A DNA stretch of 12,615 nucleotides, from assembly GCA_031273965.1 (NCBI GenBank), contig JAISQX010000028.1, positions 1 to 12,615 of the forward strand, written 5' to 3'. Below are positions 5,671-12,591 of this stretch, in pieces. The notes under the pieces are model-generated. The model saw only the letters and a list, made by a program, of their open reading frames with translations. It was not told where the DNA came from and made no database searches. The position numbers and the translations under genes were made by a program. Position 1 is the first letter of the stretch. Every line of letters begins with the position of its first letter. The stretch is from Clostridiales bacterium (GTDB lineage: Bacteria > Bacillota > Clostridia > Christensenellales > JAISNN01).

Positions 5671-7917
5671 CTAAATATAAGTTATCTCGTCCGTTATTGT
5701 CGGAATAGCTTCTTTGAAAGCTTTTTCTTTGTTTTCCGGTTTTCCTTTTGCGCGTTCGCTGTAATAATCGTCGCCTATTTGATTCGCCCACAGCCGCGCG
5801 TAAATCCCGCCGGTTTTTATCAATTCGTCGTGCGTCCCGCTTTCGGCTATCGCATTCTTGTCTACGACGTATATTTCGTCGCACCGCTTGATTGTGGACA
5901 GCCTATGCGCTATAATGATAACCGTGCAATCCAAATTGAATAACGTTCCGTATATTTGCGCCTCGGATAAGAAATCAAGATTGCTCGTCGCCTCGTCCAT
6001 TATAAGTACTTTTGGCTTCTTGATTAACGCCCGCGCAAGCGCGATTCTCTGCCTTTCGCCGCCCGATAGATTGGCTCCCGCTTCCTCCAAATACGCGCCG
6101 TATTTCGCCGGAAGCCTCTCGATAAATTCGCCGCATCCGGCTCGGCGGCAGGCGTCTTTCATTTCCTCATAAGTCGCGTTGCGTTTTCCCAGCTTGATAT
6201 TGTCCGCAATCGTCCCGCTGAATAATTCCACATTCTGCGGCACATAGGCGACGGCTTGCCTCAAAATCTTTTTGTCTAACTCCTCAATGTTGTATCCGTT
6301 GATACGCACCGAACCTTCTTCCGGATTCCATAAGCCCAAGAGCAGTTTTGCGAGCGTGGTTTTTCCGCCGCCGCTCTCGCCAACAAGCGCGATTTTTTGC
6401 TTCGCGGTTATTTTTAGACTGACGTTCTTCAAAACCGGCGAACGGCTACCGTATCGGAAAGTAACATTATCGATTTCCACATCGCCGTCAAGATCAAAAT
6501 CTCTAATCAGGTTATCCGCGTCGGATTGTTCCGGCTCCAAATCGTATAGTTCGCTCATGCGCTTCATAGCGATATTCGCCTCTTGTATCTGCATTTGCAG
6601 TCCGACAAGCCGTCCGATAGGATCCATAAAATAGCTCGACAACGACATAAACGCGAACATACTTCCCAAGGTTATATCCCCGTTCATTACAAGCAACGCC
6701 GCCGCGCCCGTAAGCGCGAGATTGCCTATATTGCCAAAGAAACCCGCGATTACGCTCTGAATGTTGCTCGTTACGCTCGTTTTGTAGCCCACTCTGATTG
6801 CCGAAATATATTTATTTTCCACTCGTTCCAAGGTATCTTCCTCGACGCCGAAGCTCTTGACCGTCTCCACGCCCTTTAGGCTGTCGATTATCTGGCTGTT
6901 CATCGCCGCTTGCTTCTCCATACTCTGCAGGTTAAGCTCCTTATACGGCTTCTTGAACGCGTACACAAGGACTATATTCAAAAGCGTCAATACCGCGATT
7001 ATCCCGAATAGCGTCTTATTCATAAAAAAGAGAATAATACCGCTGATAAGCGCAAGCATAATATCGATTATAAGCGACAAGCTAATCGTCGTAAAAATAT
7101 TTTTTATAGTTCCCGCGTCTGAAAAACGCGTTAAAATATCGCCCGTTCTGCGCGTGCCAAAAAATTTCATGGGTAGACCGAATATATGTTTGAAGTAACC
7201 AAGCATCAGCGGTATATCTATTTTTAGCGATAAATGTAATAATAAATGTTGCCGCGCCGCGCCCAAAGCGATATTAAAAAGTCCGATTATTCCGAACCCT
7301 ATGCAAAAAAGAAGCAACTGATTTTTTAGGTTATACGGCAGTATCTCGTCCATCAAAATCTTGTTAAAAAAACTGCTCGCTATCCCCAAAAGCGTCAATA
7401 TAACGCTGCCTATTATCGCGTAAGCGAATAATCTTTTTTGCGCCAAAAGCAACTTAAAAAAACGGTTGAACACTCCTCCCGTTTTAGTTTTATCCGCAAT
7501 AAACTCCGACGTCGGGGCACAAAGTACGACGCTATTGTCAAAGTCCTCAAAAAATTCGTCTTTTTTAATCTTATGAAGTCCCTTTGCCGGATCCGCAATT
7601 AGAATTTGGTTTTTATAAATTTTATGCACGACTACAAAGTGTGAAATCCCTTCTTTTGTAATTATGTGCGCTATCATTGGCAAAGTAAACCTTTTTTCAA
7701 ATTCTTCGCGCGACATTCTGCCGGCTTTAGCTTCAAAGCCTAACTGCTCTAATGTTTGCACCAAACCGAAAACCGTTGTGCCTTTAATATCCGTACCCGA
7801 CATATCCCGCAGTTTGGTTATAGTGGTTTCCTTTTTATATTGCAAACAAACCGTCGCGATACATGCCGCGCCGCAATCGGTTATATCATGTTGTTTTACA
7901 CATTTGTATTTGCCCAT
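5671..7917 (-). CDS. Peptidase-containing ABC transporter (C39 domain), double-glycine peptide exporter
   Basis: This protein should cut leader peptides after Gly-Gly and export the released cores through the inner membrane using ATP. The 748 residues carry all three parts. The C39 peptidase (1-135) has Q9, catalytic C15 in DITDCGAAC, H93 in SHFVVVH and D109 in IADP. The transmembrane domain spans about 160-445. The ATPase has Walker A GESGGGKTT (513-521), Q-loop VPQN (559-562), signature LSGGERQR (617-624), Walker B VLIMDEA (637-643) and switch His671. All catalytic residues are present, so both cleavage and transport look intact. A charged tail of about 35 residues follows the ATPase. The start has GGAG (7925-7928) seven bases upstream. 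It is the last gene of the locus and follows the HlyD-type adaptor by 77 bases. Confidence 0.95.
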   Translation of the reverse strand: MGKYKCVKQHDITDCGAACIATVCLQYKKETTITKLRDMSGTDIKGTTVFGLVQTLEQLGFEAKAGRMSREEFEKRFTLPMIAHIITKEGISHFVVVHKIYKNQILIADPAKGLHKIKKDEFFEDFDNSVVLCAPTSEFIADKTKTGGVFNRFFKLLLAQKRLFAYAIIGSVILTLLGIASSFFNKILMDEILPYNLKNQLLLFCIGFGIIGLFNIALGAARQHLLLHLSLKIDIPLMLGYFKHIFGLPMKFFGTRRTGDILTRFSDAGTIKNIFTTISLSLIIDIMLALISGIILFFMNKTLFGIIAVLTLLNIVLVYAFKKPYKELNLQSMEKQAAMNSQIIDSLKGVETVKSFGVEEDTLERVENKYISAIRVGYKTSVTSNIQSVIAGFFGNIGNLALTGAAALLVMNGDITLGSMFAFMSLSSYFMDPIGRLVGLQMQIQEANIAMKRMSELYDLEPEQSDADNLIRDFDLDGDVEIDNVTFRYGSRSPVLKNVSLKITAKQKIALVGESGGGKTTLAKLLLGLWNPEEGSVRINGYNIEELDKKILRQAVAYVPQNVELFSGTIADNIKLGKRNATYEEMKDACRRAGCGEFIERLPAKYGAYLEEAGANLSGGERQRIALARALIKKPKVLIMDEATSNLDFLSEAQIYGTLFNLDCTVIIIAHRLSTIKRCDEIYVVDKNAIAESGTHDELIKTGGIYARLWANQIGDDYYSERAKGKPENKEKAFKEAIPTITDEITYI

Positions 7918-7994
7918 TATTTTTCTCCGTCACTTTACTACTGTTTCTCCGTATTACAAATACGGCGGCAAGAACGCCGCCGTATAATGTTTTA

Positions 7995-9101
7995 CTATCT
8001 AAGTTTTATTCCTATCTGCTCTACAGCCCATTTTAGCCAGGTGGTTTCGTCGTATTTGATACGGCATTCGGCAAGCATACCTATAGACAAGTTAATGACA
8101 TTGCCTTTTTTATCTTTTAGCAATGTCCTTTCGGGTTTAATTGTCACACGATAAATTACCGCTCCGTCCTCTGTTTGCGTACTGTCGCTATCGATATCCA
8201 TAATCTTGCCGTTTAACACGCCGTATTCCGATTGCATTACTCCGCTAAGCGCAATCTCCGCCGTATCCCCAACGACGATTTTTGCTCTGTCCGACGCGCC
8301 GACAATAGTTTCAAGATAAAGCGCTGTATTATCCGACGAGCTAATATTGCCAATAAGCGACCCCGCTTGTAATACCGTTCCTACGGTCAAGCCCGCCGAA
8401 AGATGAACGCTTCCGTCTTGTTCGGCAATGATTTTATATTCCGATAAGCCGTCTTGGTACATCGTTAATTGACTTTGTTGCTGAATTAATTGAGCCGTAT
8501 ATTCATCTAACGTCGCGTACTGTTGCGACGCAAACTGTGTTTTTAATCCGTCCGCTTCCGCTTGCGTATACTCGCGCGCGGGTTCTTCTCTTTCCGCCGC
8601 TTCTTCTTGGTTTTTAATATAGTCGATTAATGTCTGCGCGTCCGAATAGGCTTTCATTTCGGCGGGATTATTCTTGTCGAACGGGTTAATCCTCGTGGCT
8701 TCATCGTCAAGGACAAAATTATTAATAAATTCTATAAGCCGTTTCATTATATCGACTTTAACCGAATAAAAATCGACGTTTGCCTTGATTTGCGCAATTT
8801 GTAACTCAAGTTGAAAACCGTCGATTTCAATTAAAACGTCGCCTTTTTTTACGCTATCGCCCTCCCGAACATTAATCTTATCTATACTCCCAGAAACTCT
8901 GTTCATTATATTGGTCTTATTTTCGCTTGCGATAAGACCGTTGGCTTTGACAACATAGGTCTTTATTGAGAGCCCCGCCCAAAACAACGCCGCTACAATA
9001 AAAATTAGCGTCATAAAAGTGATTATAACGCCGAATGCGGGAGGCTTCCTGTCGTATATTAATTTACTTTCCTTTAACTCGTTAAAAGTATACGTTCTCA
9101 T
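7995..9101 (-). CDS. HlyD-family accessory protein for peptide export
   Basis: This 368-residue membrane-fusion-type adaptor is expected to work with the C39 transporter, as LcnD/BlpB-type proteins do. Residues 1-20 are cytoplasmic (ELKESKLIYDRKPPAFG, typical of bacteriocin adaptors), and one membrane helix spans about 22-45. A first lipoyl/barrel half-motif follows (ANGLIASENKT..., SGSIDKINVREGDSVKKGDV, about 53-90). Helical, Gln/Glu-rich coiled-coil stretches come next (about 95-230), then the second half-motif (AEQDGSVHLSAGLTVGTVLQ) and a beta-rich C-terminus. The ATG overlaps the stop of the GyrI-like gene as ATGA, implying translational coupling. There is no strong ribosome binding site of its own. 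Confidence 0.92.
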   Translation of the reverse strand: MRTYTFNELKESKLIYDRKPPAFGVIITFMTLIFIVAALFWAGLSIKTYVVKANGLIASENKTNIMNRVSGSIDKINVREGDSVKKGDVLIEIDGFQLELQIAQIKANVDFYSVKVDIMKRLIEFINNFVLDDEATRINPFDKNNPAEMKAYSDAQTLIDYIKNQEEAAEREEPAREYTQAEADGLKTQFASQQYATLDEYTAQLIQQQSQLTMYQDGLSEYKIIAEQDGSVHLSAGLTVGTVLQAGSLIGNISSSDNTALYLETIVGASDRAKIVVGDTAEIALSGVMQSEYGVLNGKIMDIDSDSTQTEDGAVIYRVTIKPERTLLKDKKGNVINLSIGMLAECRIKYDETTWLKWAVEQIGIKLR

Positions 9102-9577
9102 TCTTCACTCTTTTTTACCGGCATAAATACATCCGCTAAAAGATTTTTTTCCTCTTGCTTGATCATTACAATATAACTCTCTCCCGTTAATTCAATATCG
9201 TTTTCATAGGCGAAAAGCGTCAACTTATTTGTCGCGAATTGTAGCTTTTCCGCTTCGTCGTTAAACCTTGCCATTAAACAATTTTCTATCCTAATCTCTT
9301 TTTCAAACCTATACGGAATCTCAAGTCTGACCTTATCGGTTTTAAGCTGTATCAAAAGCCTGCTGTCAATAATCGGATTATTGTCCGCATCGATTCCCGT
9401 TATTCCCGTGCTATACATAATTAACGGTCCTTGCGTTTCATAGCCTTTCGCCTTAATCCAATTCTGCAACATCATAATTTGTTTATTTGTCGAAAAAAGC
9501 TCCGCTTCGGGAACCTTTCTCGACAAAACATTTATTAGCTTTAGTACTTTGTTTTCTCTAAATTCTATTGTTGGCAT
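9098..9577 (-). CDS. GyrI-like (effector-binding-fold) protein in the export operon
   Basis: The 159-residue protein resembles stand-alone GyrI/AraC effector-binding domains. It has two similar halves, one around NKQIMMLQNWIKAKGYETQG-PLIMYST...LLIQLK and one around NCLMARFNDEAEKLQFATN...LLADVFMPVKK. No DNA-binding, membrane or signal segment is visible, so it is a soluble cytoplasmic protein. I chose ATG 9577, with GGGGTG (9581-9586) just upstream; a GTG at 9583 in the same frame would add two residues. The stop overlaps the HlyD-type start (ATGA), so it is made together with the export machinery. Its role is unknown: ligand sensing, chaperoning of precursors, or self-protection are all possible. 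Family assignment is by pattern only. Confidence 0.7.
   Translation of the reverse strand: MPTIEFRENKVLKLINVLSRKVPEAELFSTNKQIMMLQNWIKAKGYETQGPLIMYSTGITGIDADNNPIIDSRLLIQLKTDKVRLEIPYRFEKEIRIENCLMARFNDEAEKLQFATNKLTLFAYENDIELTGESYIVMIKQEEKNLLADVFMPVKKSEE
9491..9577 (-). repeat. 87-bp exact direct repeat, functional copy
   Basis: Codons 1-29 of the GyrI-like gene are identical, base for base, to 11284-11370. The match starts exactly at the ATG and ends inside the codon run for AELFS. Perfect identity over 87 bases points to a recent duplication or gene conversion. Confidence 0.97.
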
Positions 9578-9623
9578 ACACACCCCGTTTAAAATTAATG
9601 CTTCACCTAATTTGCAACTACGC

Positions 9624-9915
9624 TTACATTAATAGATACAAAAAACCTACGATTGTTTTTTTATTATGTTTTTTATCCCGAATAAGTTTTGCCCAAGTGT
9701 AGATAAGCATCAAGCAAATACCCGTAATTAAAGTAAACTATCCCCAAAACGCATTTTGAACTATAAATTAACGGCAAAAACTCATAAACGAAATTAAAAA
9801 AATATAGTCAAACAAATTTTCGCCCTTAAAAAAATGGCTTACTTTTTTTGAGAACAAGTAGACGCGATAGTCACTCCGGCAAAAACAAACAACCCTAAAA
9901 AACACAATTTGACAT
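9624..9915 (-). pseudogene. Decayed small membrane-protein gene
   Basis: The stretch between the membrane protein and the GyrI-like gene has no intact ORF, but it reads as a broken gene on the minus strand. From an ATG at 9915, MSNCVF is followed, after an apparent one-base loss in a T-run, by LGLFVFAGVTIASTCSQKK. A second shift leads into a frame reading KGENLFDYIFLISFMSF, a TAA, FIVQNAFWG, a TAG, then LITGICLMLIYTWAK and KKTIVGFLYLLM, ending at TAA (9624-9626). Joined, this looks like a protein of about 95 residues with three hydrophobic segments. It begins three bases after the stop of the preceding gene. It may be a lost immunity or accessory gene; the frame corrections are my inference. 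Confidence 0.6.
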
Positions 9916-9917
9916 AT

Positions 9918-10658
9918 CTATTGCCTTTTTGACATTATTTTTGCCGCAGCGTTAAAATATGGCAACATTATTAGCATTCCGATGATTGTAAAAATCGATA
10001 TGGGCGTTTCCACATGTAAAATATATCTAACGCCGAGAAAAAATGCCAAAGAAAAAATATATGACAAAATCCAAGCAATCATTTTTTCTTTTTTCTTTTC
10101 TTTCTCAATATAGCTAATCAAAGAGCGTATGCCCCTTAAAAAAATAAATATCCCAACAAAAAGCGGTATGCAAAAAATAAAATTTATAGGCTTGGTATAA
10201 TCTGGGAAAAAAACTAAACTAACCGTTGCAACATACACCGCCCAATTAATAAGCACTATTCTTGATAACTTTATATCCCCGTCACCCATCGCAAGTTTTG
10301 TAATAGTTACACCCACAATCAATTTACCGTTTGTCAGAATAACGCATAATAACGACACAATTGACAAACCGCATATCACTCCTAAAACAAACCAATTTTT
10401 ATAAAAGAAAATCATAGGAATTAACATCATAACAATAATTCTAAAAATAAAATCAATAGAAATTAAAGCTATATTTTTTTTGTCGCTCTTGCGATGATAA
10501 CAATAACTAAGAGTGCGACTGCTTAGGGCTAATAAAAACATTAACCCTAAGTACGCAACCGTAAATAAAAAACTAAAAAATTCGTCATTAGGCGCAAAGA
10601 TTAATAAAATAGATAGTGCTATTTCACCTATTACATAAAAAATGTTTATACTTCTCAT
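9918..10658 (-). CDS. Polytopic membrane protein paired with precursor B, candidate immunity protein
   Basis: This 246-residue protein (start MRSINIFYVIGE) is mostly hydrophobic, with about seven or eight predicted membrane helices, a basic loop (YCYHRKSDKK, near residues 53-62) and another near 185-193 (EKEKKKEK). I recognise no family. Its ATG overlaps the stop of the precursor gene as ATGA (10655-10658), so the two are translated together. An upstream ATG at 10712 in the same frame would lie deep inside the precursor gene and is less likely. The tight one-to-one pairing with a secreted peptide suggests immunity, but modification or transport cannot be excluded. Its composition is AT-rich, visibly more so than the ribosomal genes. 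Confidence 0.82.
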   Translation of the reverse strand: MRSINIFYVIGEIALSILLIFAPNDEFFSFLFTVAYLGLMFLLALSSRTLSYCYHRKSDKKNIALISIDFIFRIIVMMLIPMIFFYKNWFVLGVICGLSIVSLLCVILTNGKLIVGVTITKLAMGDGDIKLSRIVLINWAVYVATVSLVFFPDYTKPINFIFCIPLFVGIFIFLRGIRSLISYIEKEKKKEKMIAWILSYIFSLAFFLGVRYILHVETPISIFTIIGMLIMLPYFNAAAKIMSKRQ

Positions 10659-11044
10659 TGTATTGTAAAACTTAATCCGCAAGGAACAGGAATACACCAA
10701 ATTTTTTCCCATTCGACAGAAATCATAAGTCCTTTATCTTGTGATAAAGCGGCAAGAGCTTTAATCGCAATGTATGTTGAGGATACAGAAAATAATCCCC
10801 AAATTATGACTCCGATTCCGGATGAACAAATCCAAGATGACAATGCTGACAAACCGGCTGCAACCAGATATGGATTCGTTCCAAAAGCAAAAGTTACAGC
10901 AAGGATATCATTCTGACTAAAATATAAGCCATTAGAACTCAATGATATTCCACCCTCAACATAGGACATTTCCTCTCTGTCGATTTCGACAAAGCCATTC
11001 GGCAACACCAGGTTGCTTCTTTTCATTACAAGTACATCTGTCAT
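10655..11044 (-). CDS. Double-glycine peptide precursor B (putative bacteriocin)
   Basis: The 129-residue precursor has a 32-residue leader ending EIDREEMSYVEGG. This fits the double-glycine consensus LSxxELxxIxGG, with Ile(-12), Asp(-11), Glu(-8), Met(-7) and Val(-4). The C39 transporter downstream should cut after G32 and release a 97-residue core beginning ISLSSNGLYF. The core is long for a class II bacteriocin. It has hydrophobic stretches near residues 46-66 and 70-104 and three cysteines (C73, C117, C122), the last two in WCIPVPC. No modification enzyme gene is present, so it is probably unmodified apart from possible disulfides. GGAGG (11054-11058) lies nine bases before the ATG. Antimicrobial action is inferred from the leader, transporter and neighbour. 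Confidence 0.88.
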   Translation of the reverse strand: MTDVLVMKRSNLVLPNGFVEIDREEMSYVEGGISLSSNGLYFSQNDILAVTFAFGTNPYLVAAGLSALSSWICSSGIGVIIWGLFSVSSTYIAIKALAALSQDKGLMISVEWEKIWCIPVPCGLSFTIQ

Positions 11045-11068
11045 AGTTTCATTCCTCCAAAAGATAAT
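10949..11068 (-). repeat. Duplicated leader DNA, copy B
   Basis: The 120 bases covering the ribosome binding site and codons 1-32 match 12496-12615 at 112 positions; similarity stops abruptly after the GG codons. Six of the eight differences leave the amino acid unchanged, including a Ser27 codon TCC versus AGT. Only residue 11 differs (Asn here, Ser in the other). Confidence 0.95.
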
Positions 11069-11077
11069 TTTTTTATG

Positions 11078-11124
11078 GGGTATTCCCTTTGAAGGGAATG
11101 CCCAAAACCACCAAAGGTGGTTTT
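11078..11124 (-). promoter_or_regulatory. Two tandem hairpins in the precursor B leader
   Basis: Between promoter and start codon the transcript can form AAAACCACC-TTT-GGTGGTTTT (11104-11124, 9 bp). Directly after it comes a second hairpin at 11078-11103 (ATTCCCT/AGGGAAT plus GGG/CCC with one mismatch). Further upstream a CCTCCA (11140-11145) is complementary to TGGAGG at the ribosome binding site (11054-11059). Control by attenuation or by hiding the binding site is possible. Confidence 0.5.
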
Positions 11125-11167
11125 CTAAATTACCACATATGGAGGTTGCTTTTCTTTTTTCATGTAT

Positions 11168-11196
11168 ATTCTACCATATTTCTTGCGTTTTGTCAA
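11168..11196 (-). promoter_or_regulatory. Promoter of precursor B
   Basis: Consensus TTGACA (11191-11196), exactly 17 bases, then TAGAAT (11168-11173) on the minus strand. The predicted start near 11161 gives a leader of about 117 bases. With no clear terminator before 5652, this promoter could drive precursor B, its membrane protein, the GyrI-like protein and the exporter. Confidence 0.85.
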
Positions 11197-11244
11197 TACC
11201 TTTTAGAAAAAATTTTTATATTCATAAAAGCTTTTTTACATTTT

Positions 11245-11370
11245 TTACCCGATTACTAAAATATATTTTTCTTGCTTGTTTTGCGAAAAAAGCTCCGCTT
11301 CGGGAACCTTTCTCGACAAAACATTTATTAGCTTTAGTACTTTGTTTTCTCTAAATTCTATTGTTGGCAT
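11245..11370 (-). pseudogene. Truncated copy of the GyrI-like gene start
   Basis: The first 29 codons are identical at DNA level to the intact gene (9491-9577). The reading then continues QNKQEKYILVIG and stops, giving 41 residues instead of 159. Just past the identical part the intact protein has TNKQ and this one QNKQ, so similarity fades rather than ending sharply. It follows the membrane protein of cassette A by 15 bases, the position a full GyrI-like gene would hold in an operon. It most likely marks the edge where cassette B was inserted or duplicated. A short functional peptide is possible but unlikely. Confidence 0.8.
11284..11370 (-). repeat. 87-bp exact direct repeat, truncated copy
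   Basis: Identical over all 87 bases to 9491-9577; both copies are on the same strand, 1793 bases apart. Recombination between them would delete precursor B, its membrane protein and the decayed gene as one unit, and would restore a full GyrI-like gene behind cassette A. Confidence 0.97.
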
Positions 11371-11385
11371 CTAATTTTTTACATC

Positions 11386-12153
11386 CTATGCTTTTTGTTG
11401 TATTTCAGACTTATAATTGAAAAAAACTCTTTTATAGTCAAAAAATAAAAACACACATTCAACTATACTAAAATGCACGCCAACAGGTATTAAGAATGTA
11501 TTAACATTCACGTCCAAACATAGCACTATCAAAATTGAAACCATCCCCGCGACGATTATAGCGATATAAGGAACGATTTTTTTATAGAAATTTCTTTTAT
11601 ATAAATATTTCAGCGTGGGTACGTATATGACATATGCCGTCATTGATGCAAGCGTATATAAAATTATTAATAACGCTTTGTTATTCGCAATATAAAAAGT
11701 CAGCGTACTGACTATGGTATAAATTAACAATTGTCTAAAAATATAACAGGTAGGTTTTCCTTTTATAGCCATTTTGCGTGGTTTAAAATGACGATACAAT
11801 TCAGCATAACCTATTGCTCCCAAAATGACGCTTGAAATACCAATAGGTATCAGCCAATAATAACTCACCACAAAGAGATTTAATACAACCATGCCTAATG
11901 CAATACAACAAGCGCCGCATATCCATATACTTATTAATAAACTTTTTTTGTCGTCAGCATACGCGATAAATAAAAAGTTTCCCGCAAAAGAAGCAAACGT
12001 AATGATAAACAAAACACTCCAAACCTCAGAAATAAATTCGCCCGTTTTTGCATTTCTAACCAAAATCATTATAAGAGCTAAAAACCAAAATAACAGATTT
12101 TGCCCCATTACACCATTAAGATATATAGGATCCTCTCTATTTTTTTTAAACAT
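11386..12153 (-). CDS. Polytopic membrane protein paired with precursor A, candidate immunity protein
   Basis: This 255-residue protein (start MFKKNREDPIYLNGVMGQNL) has about seven or eight predicted membrane helices and a basic central loop (RHFKPRKMAIKGK, near residues 119-131). I recognise no family, and no clear similarity to the membrane protein of cassette B is visible beyond size and topology. ATG 12153 is chosen because GGAG (12160-12163) lies six bases upstream; a TTG at 12165 would add four residues but lacks that support. It follows precursor A with 12 bases between stop and start. Immunity to the peptide is the simplest guess from this pairing. Confidence 0.82.
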   Translation of the reverse strand: MFKKNREDPIYLNGVMGQNLLFWFLALIMILVRNAKTGEFISEVWSVLFIITFASFAGNFLFIAYADDKKSLLISIWICGACCIALGMVVLNLFVVSYYWLIPIGISSVILGAIGYAELYRHFKPRKMAIKGKPTCYIFRQLLIYTIVSTLTFYIANNKALLIILYTLASMTAYVIYVPTLKYLYKRNFYKKIVPYIAIIVAGMVSILIVLCLDVNVNTFLIPVGVHFSIVECVFLFFDYKRVFFNYKSEIQQKA

Positions 12154-12165
12154 ATATTTCTCCAA

Positions 12166-12591
12166 TCAACCAAGAGAGCATGATAATTTAAACCACCCTG
12201 TTATGCTAACTCCCTGTCCCGTAAATGCCGCTATCCCAATTGAAACTCCGATTTTATTAATTGTTTCCGAATTTATTGCATACCAAAAGGATAAAATACT
12301 CGCTATAATCGCTCCGGGCAAAGTTGAAGTAAGCAAACTTCTAGCCGTTAAGAATAAACTTTGTAAAGTTGCCGCTACTATGCCGGCAGCAACAGTAGCG
12401 CTCTGCACCGCAAAAGTAATCACTCCACCAACGATCCATGCAAGATTCGCAACAGTAGCTACAATTGCTATGCATGTACTATTGTCCAAATAAAGTCCAC
12501 CTTCAACATAACTCATTTCCTCTCTGTCGATTTCGACAAAGCCATTCGGCAACACCAAACTGCTTCTTTTCATTACAAGTACGTCTGTCAT
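12166..12591 (-). CDS. Double-glycine peptide precursor A (putative bacteriocin)
   Basis: The 141-residue precursor has the same 32-residue GG leader as precursor B apart from Ser11. Cleavage after G32 would release a 109-residue core beginning LYLDNSTCIA. The core is very hydrophobic (about 41-80 and 112-135) and rich in Ala, Gly, Ile and Val. It has small-residue motifs such as GVSIGIAAFTGQG and only two cysteines (C40, C138), near its two ends, which could join in one disulfide. It does not resemble the core of precursor B. GGAGG (12601-12605) lies nine bases before the ATG; the promoter is outside the window. It should share the C39 exporter downstream. A plus-strand ORF over the same bases is a shadow. 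Confidence 0.87.
   Translation of the reverse strand: MTDVLVMKRSSLVLPNGFVEIDREEMSYVEGGLYLDNSTCIAIVATVANLAWIVGGVITFAVQSATVAAGIVAATLQSLFLTARSLLTSTLPGAIIASILSFWYAINSETINKIGVSIGIAAFTGQGVSITGWFKLSCSLG

Noticed and set aside
9098..9577. Transcription regulator of the locus
   Set aside because: Only the effector-binding-like part is present; no helix-turn-helix is visible, so a DNA-binding role is not supported.
10659..10712. Upstream ATG extending the cassette B membrane protein by 18 residues
   Set aside because: Lies within the precursor coding region; the ATGA overlap at 10658 is the more usual coupled start.
11013..11354. 113-codon plus-strand ORF
   Set aside because: Antisense to the precursor B promoter and leader; hydrophobic translation comes from A/T-rich DNA.
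11891..12493. 200-codon plus-strand ORF
   Set aside because: Mirror of the precursor A and membrane-protein genes, which have a GG leader, ribosome binding sites and plausible operon spacing; no promoter seen for it.
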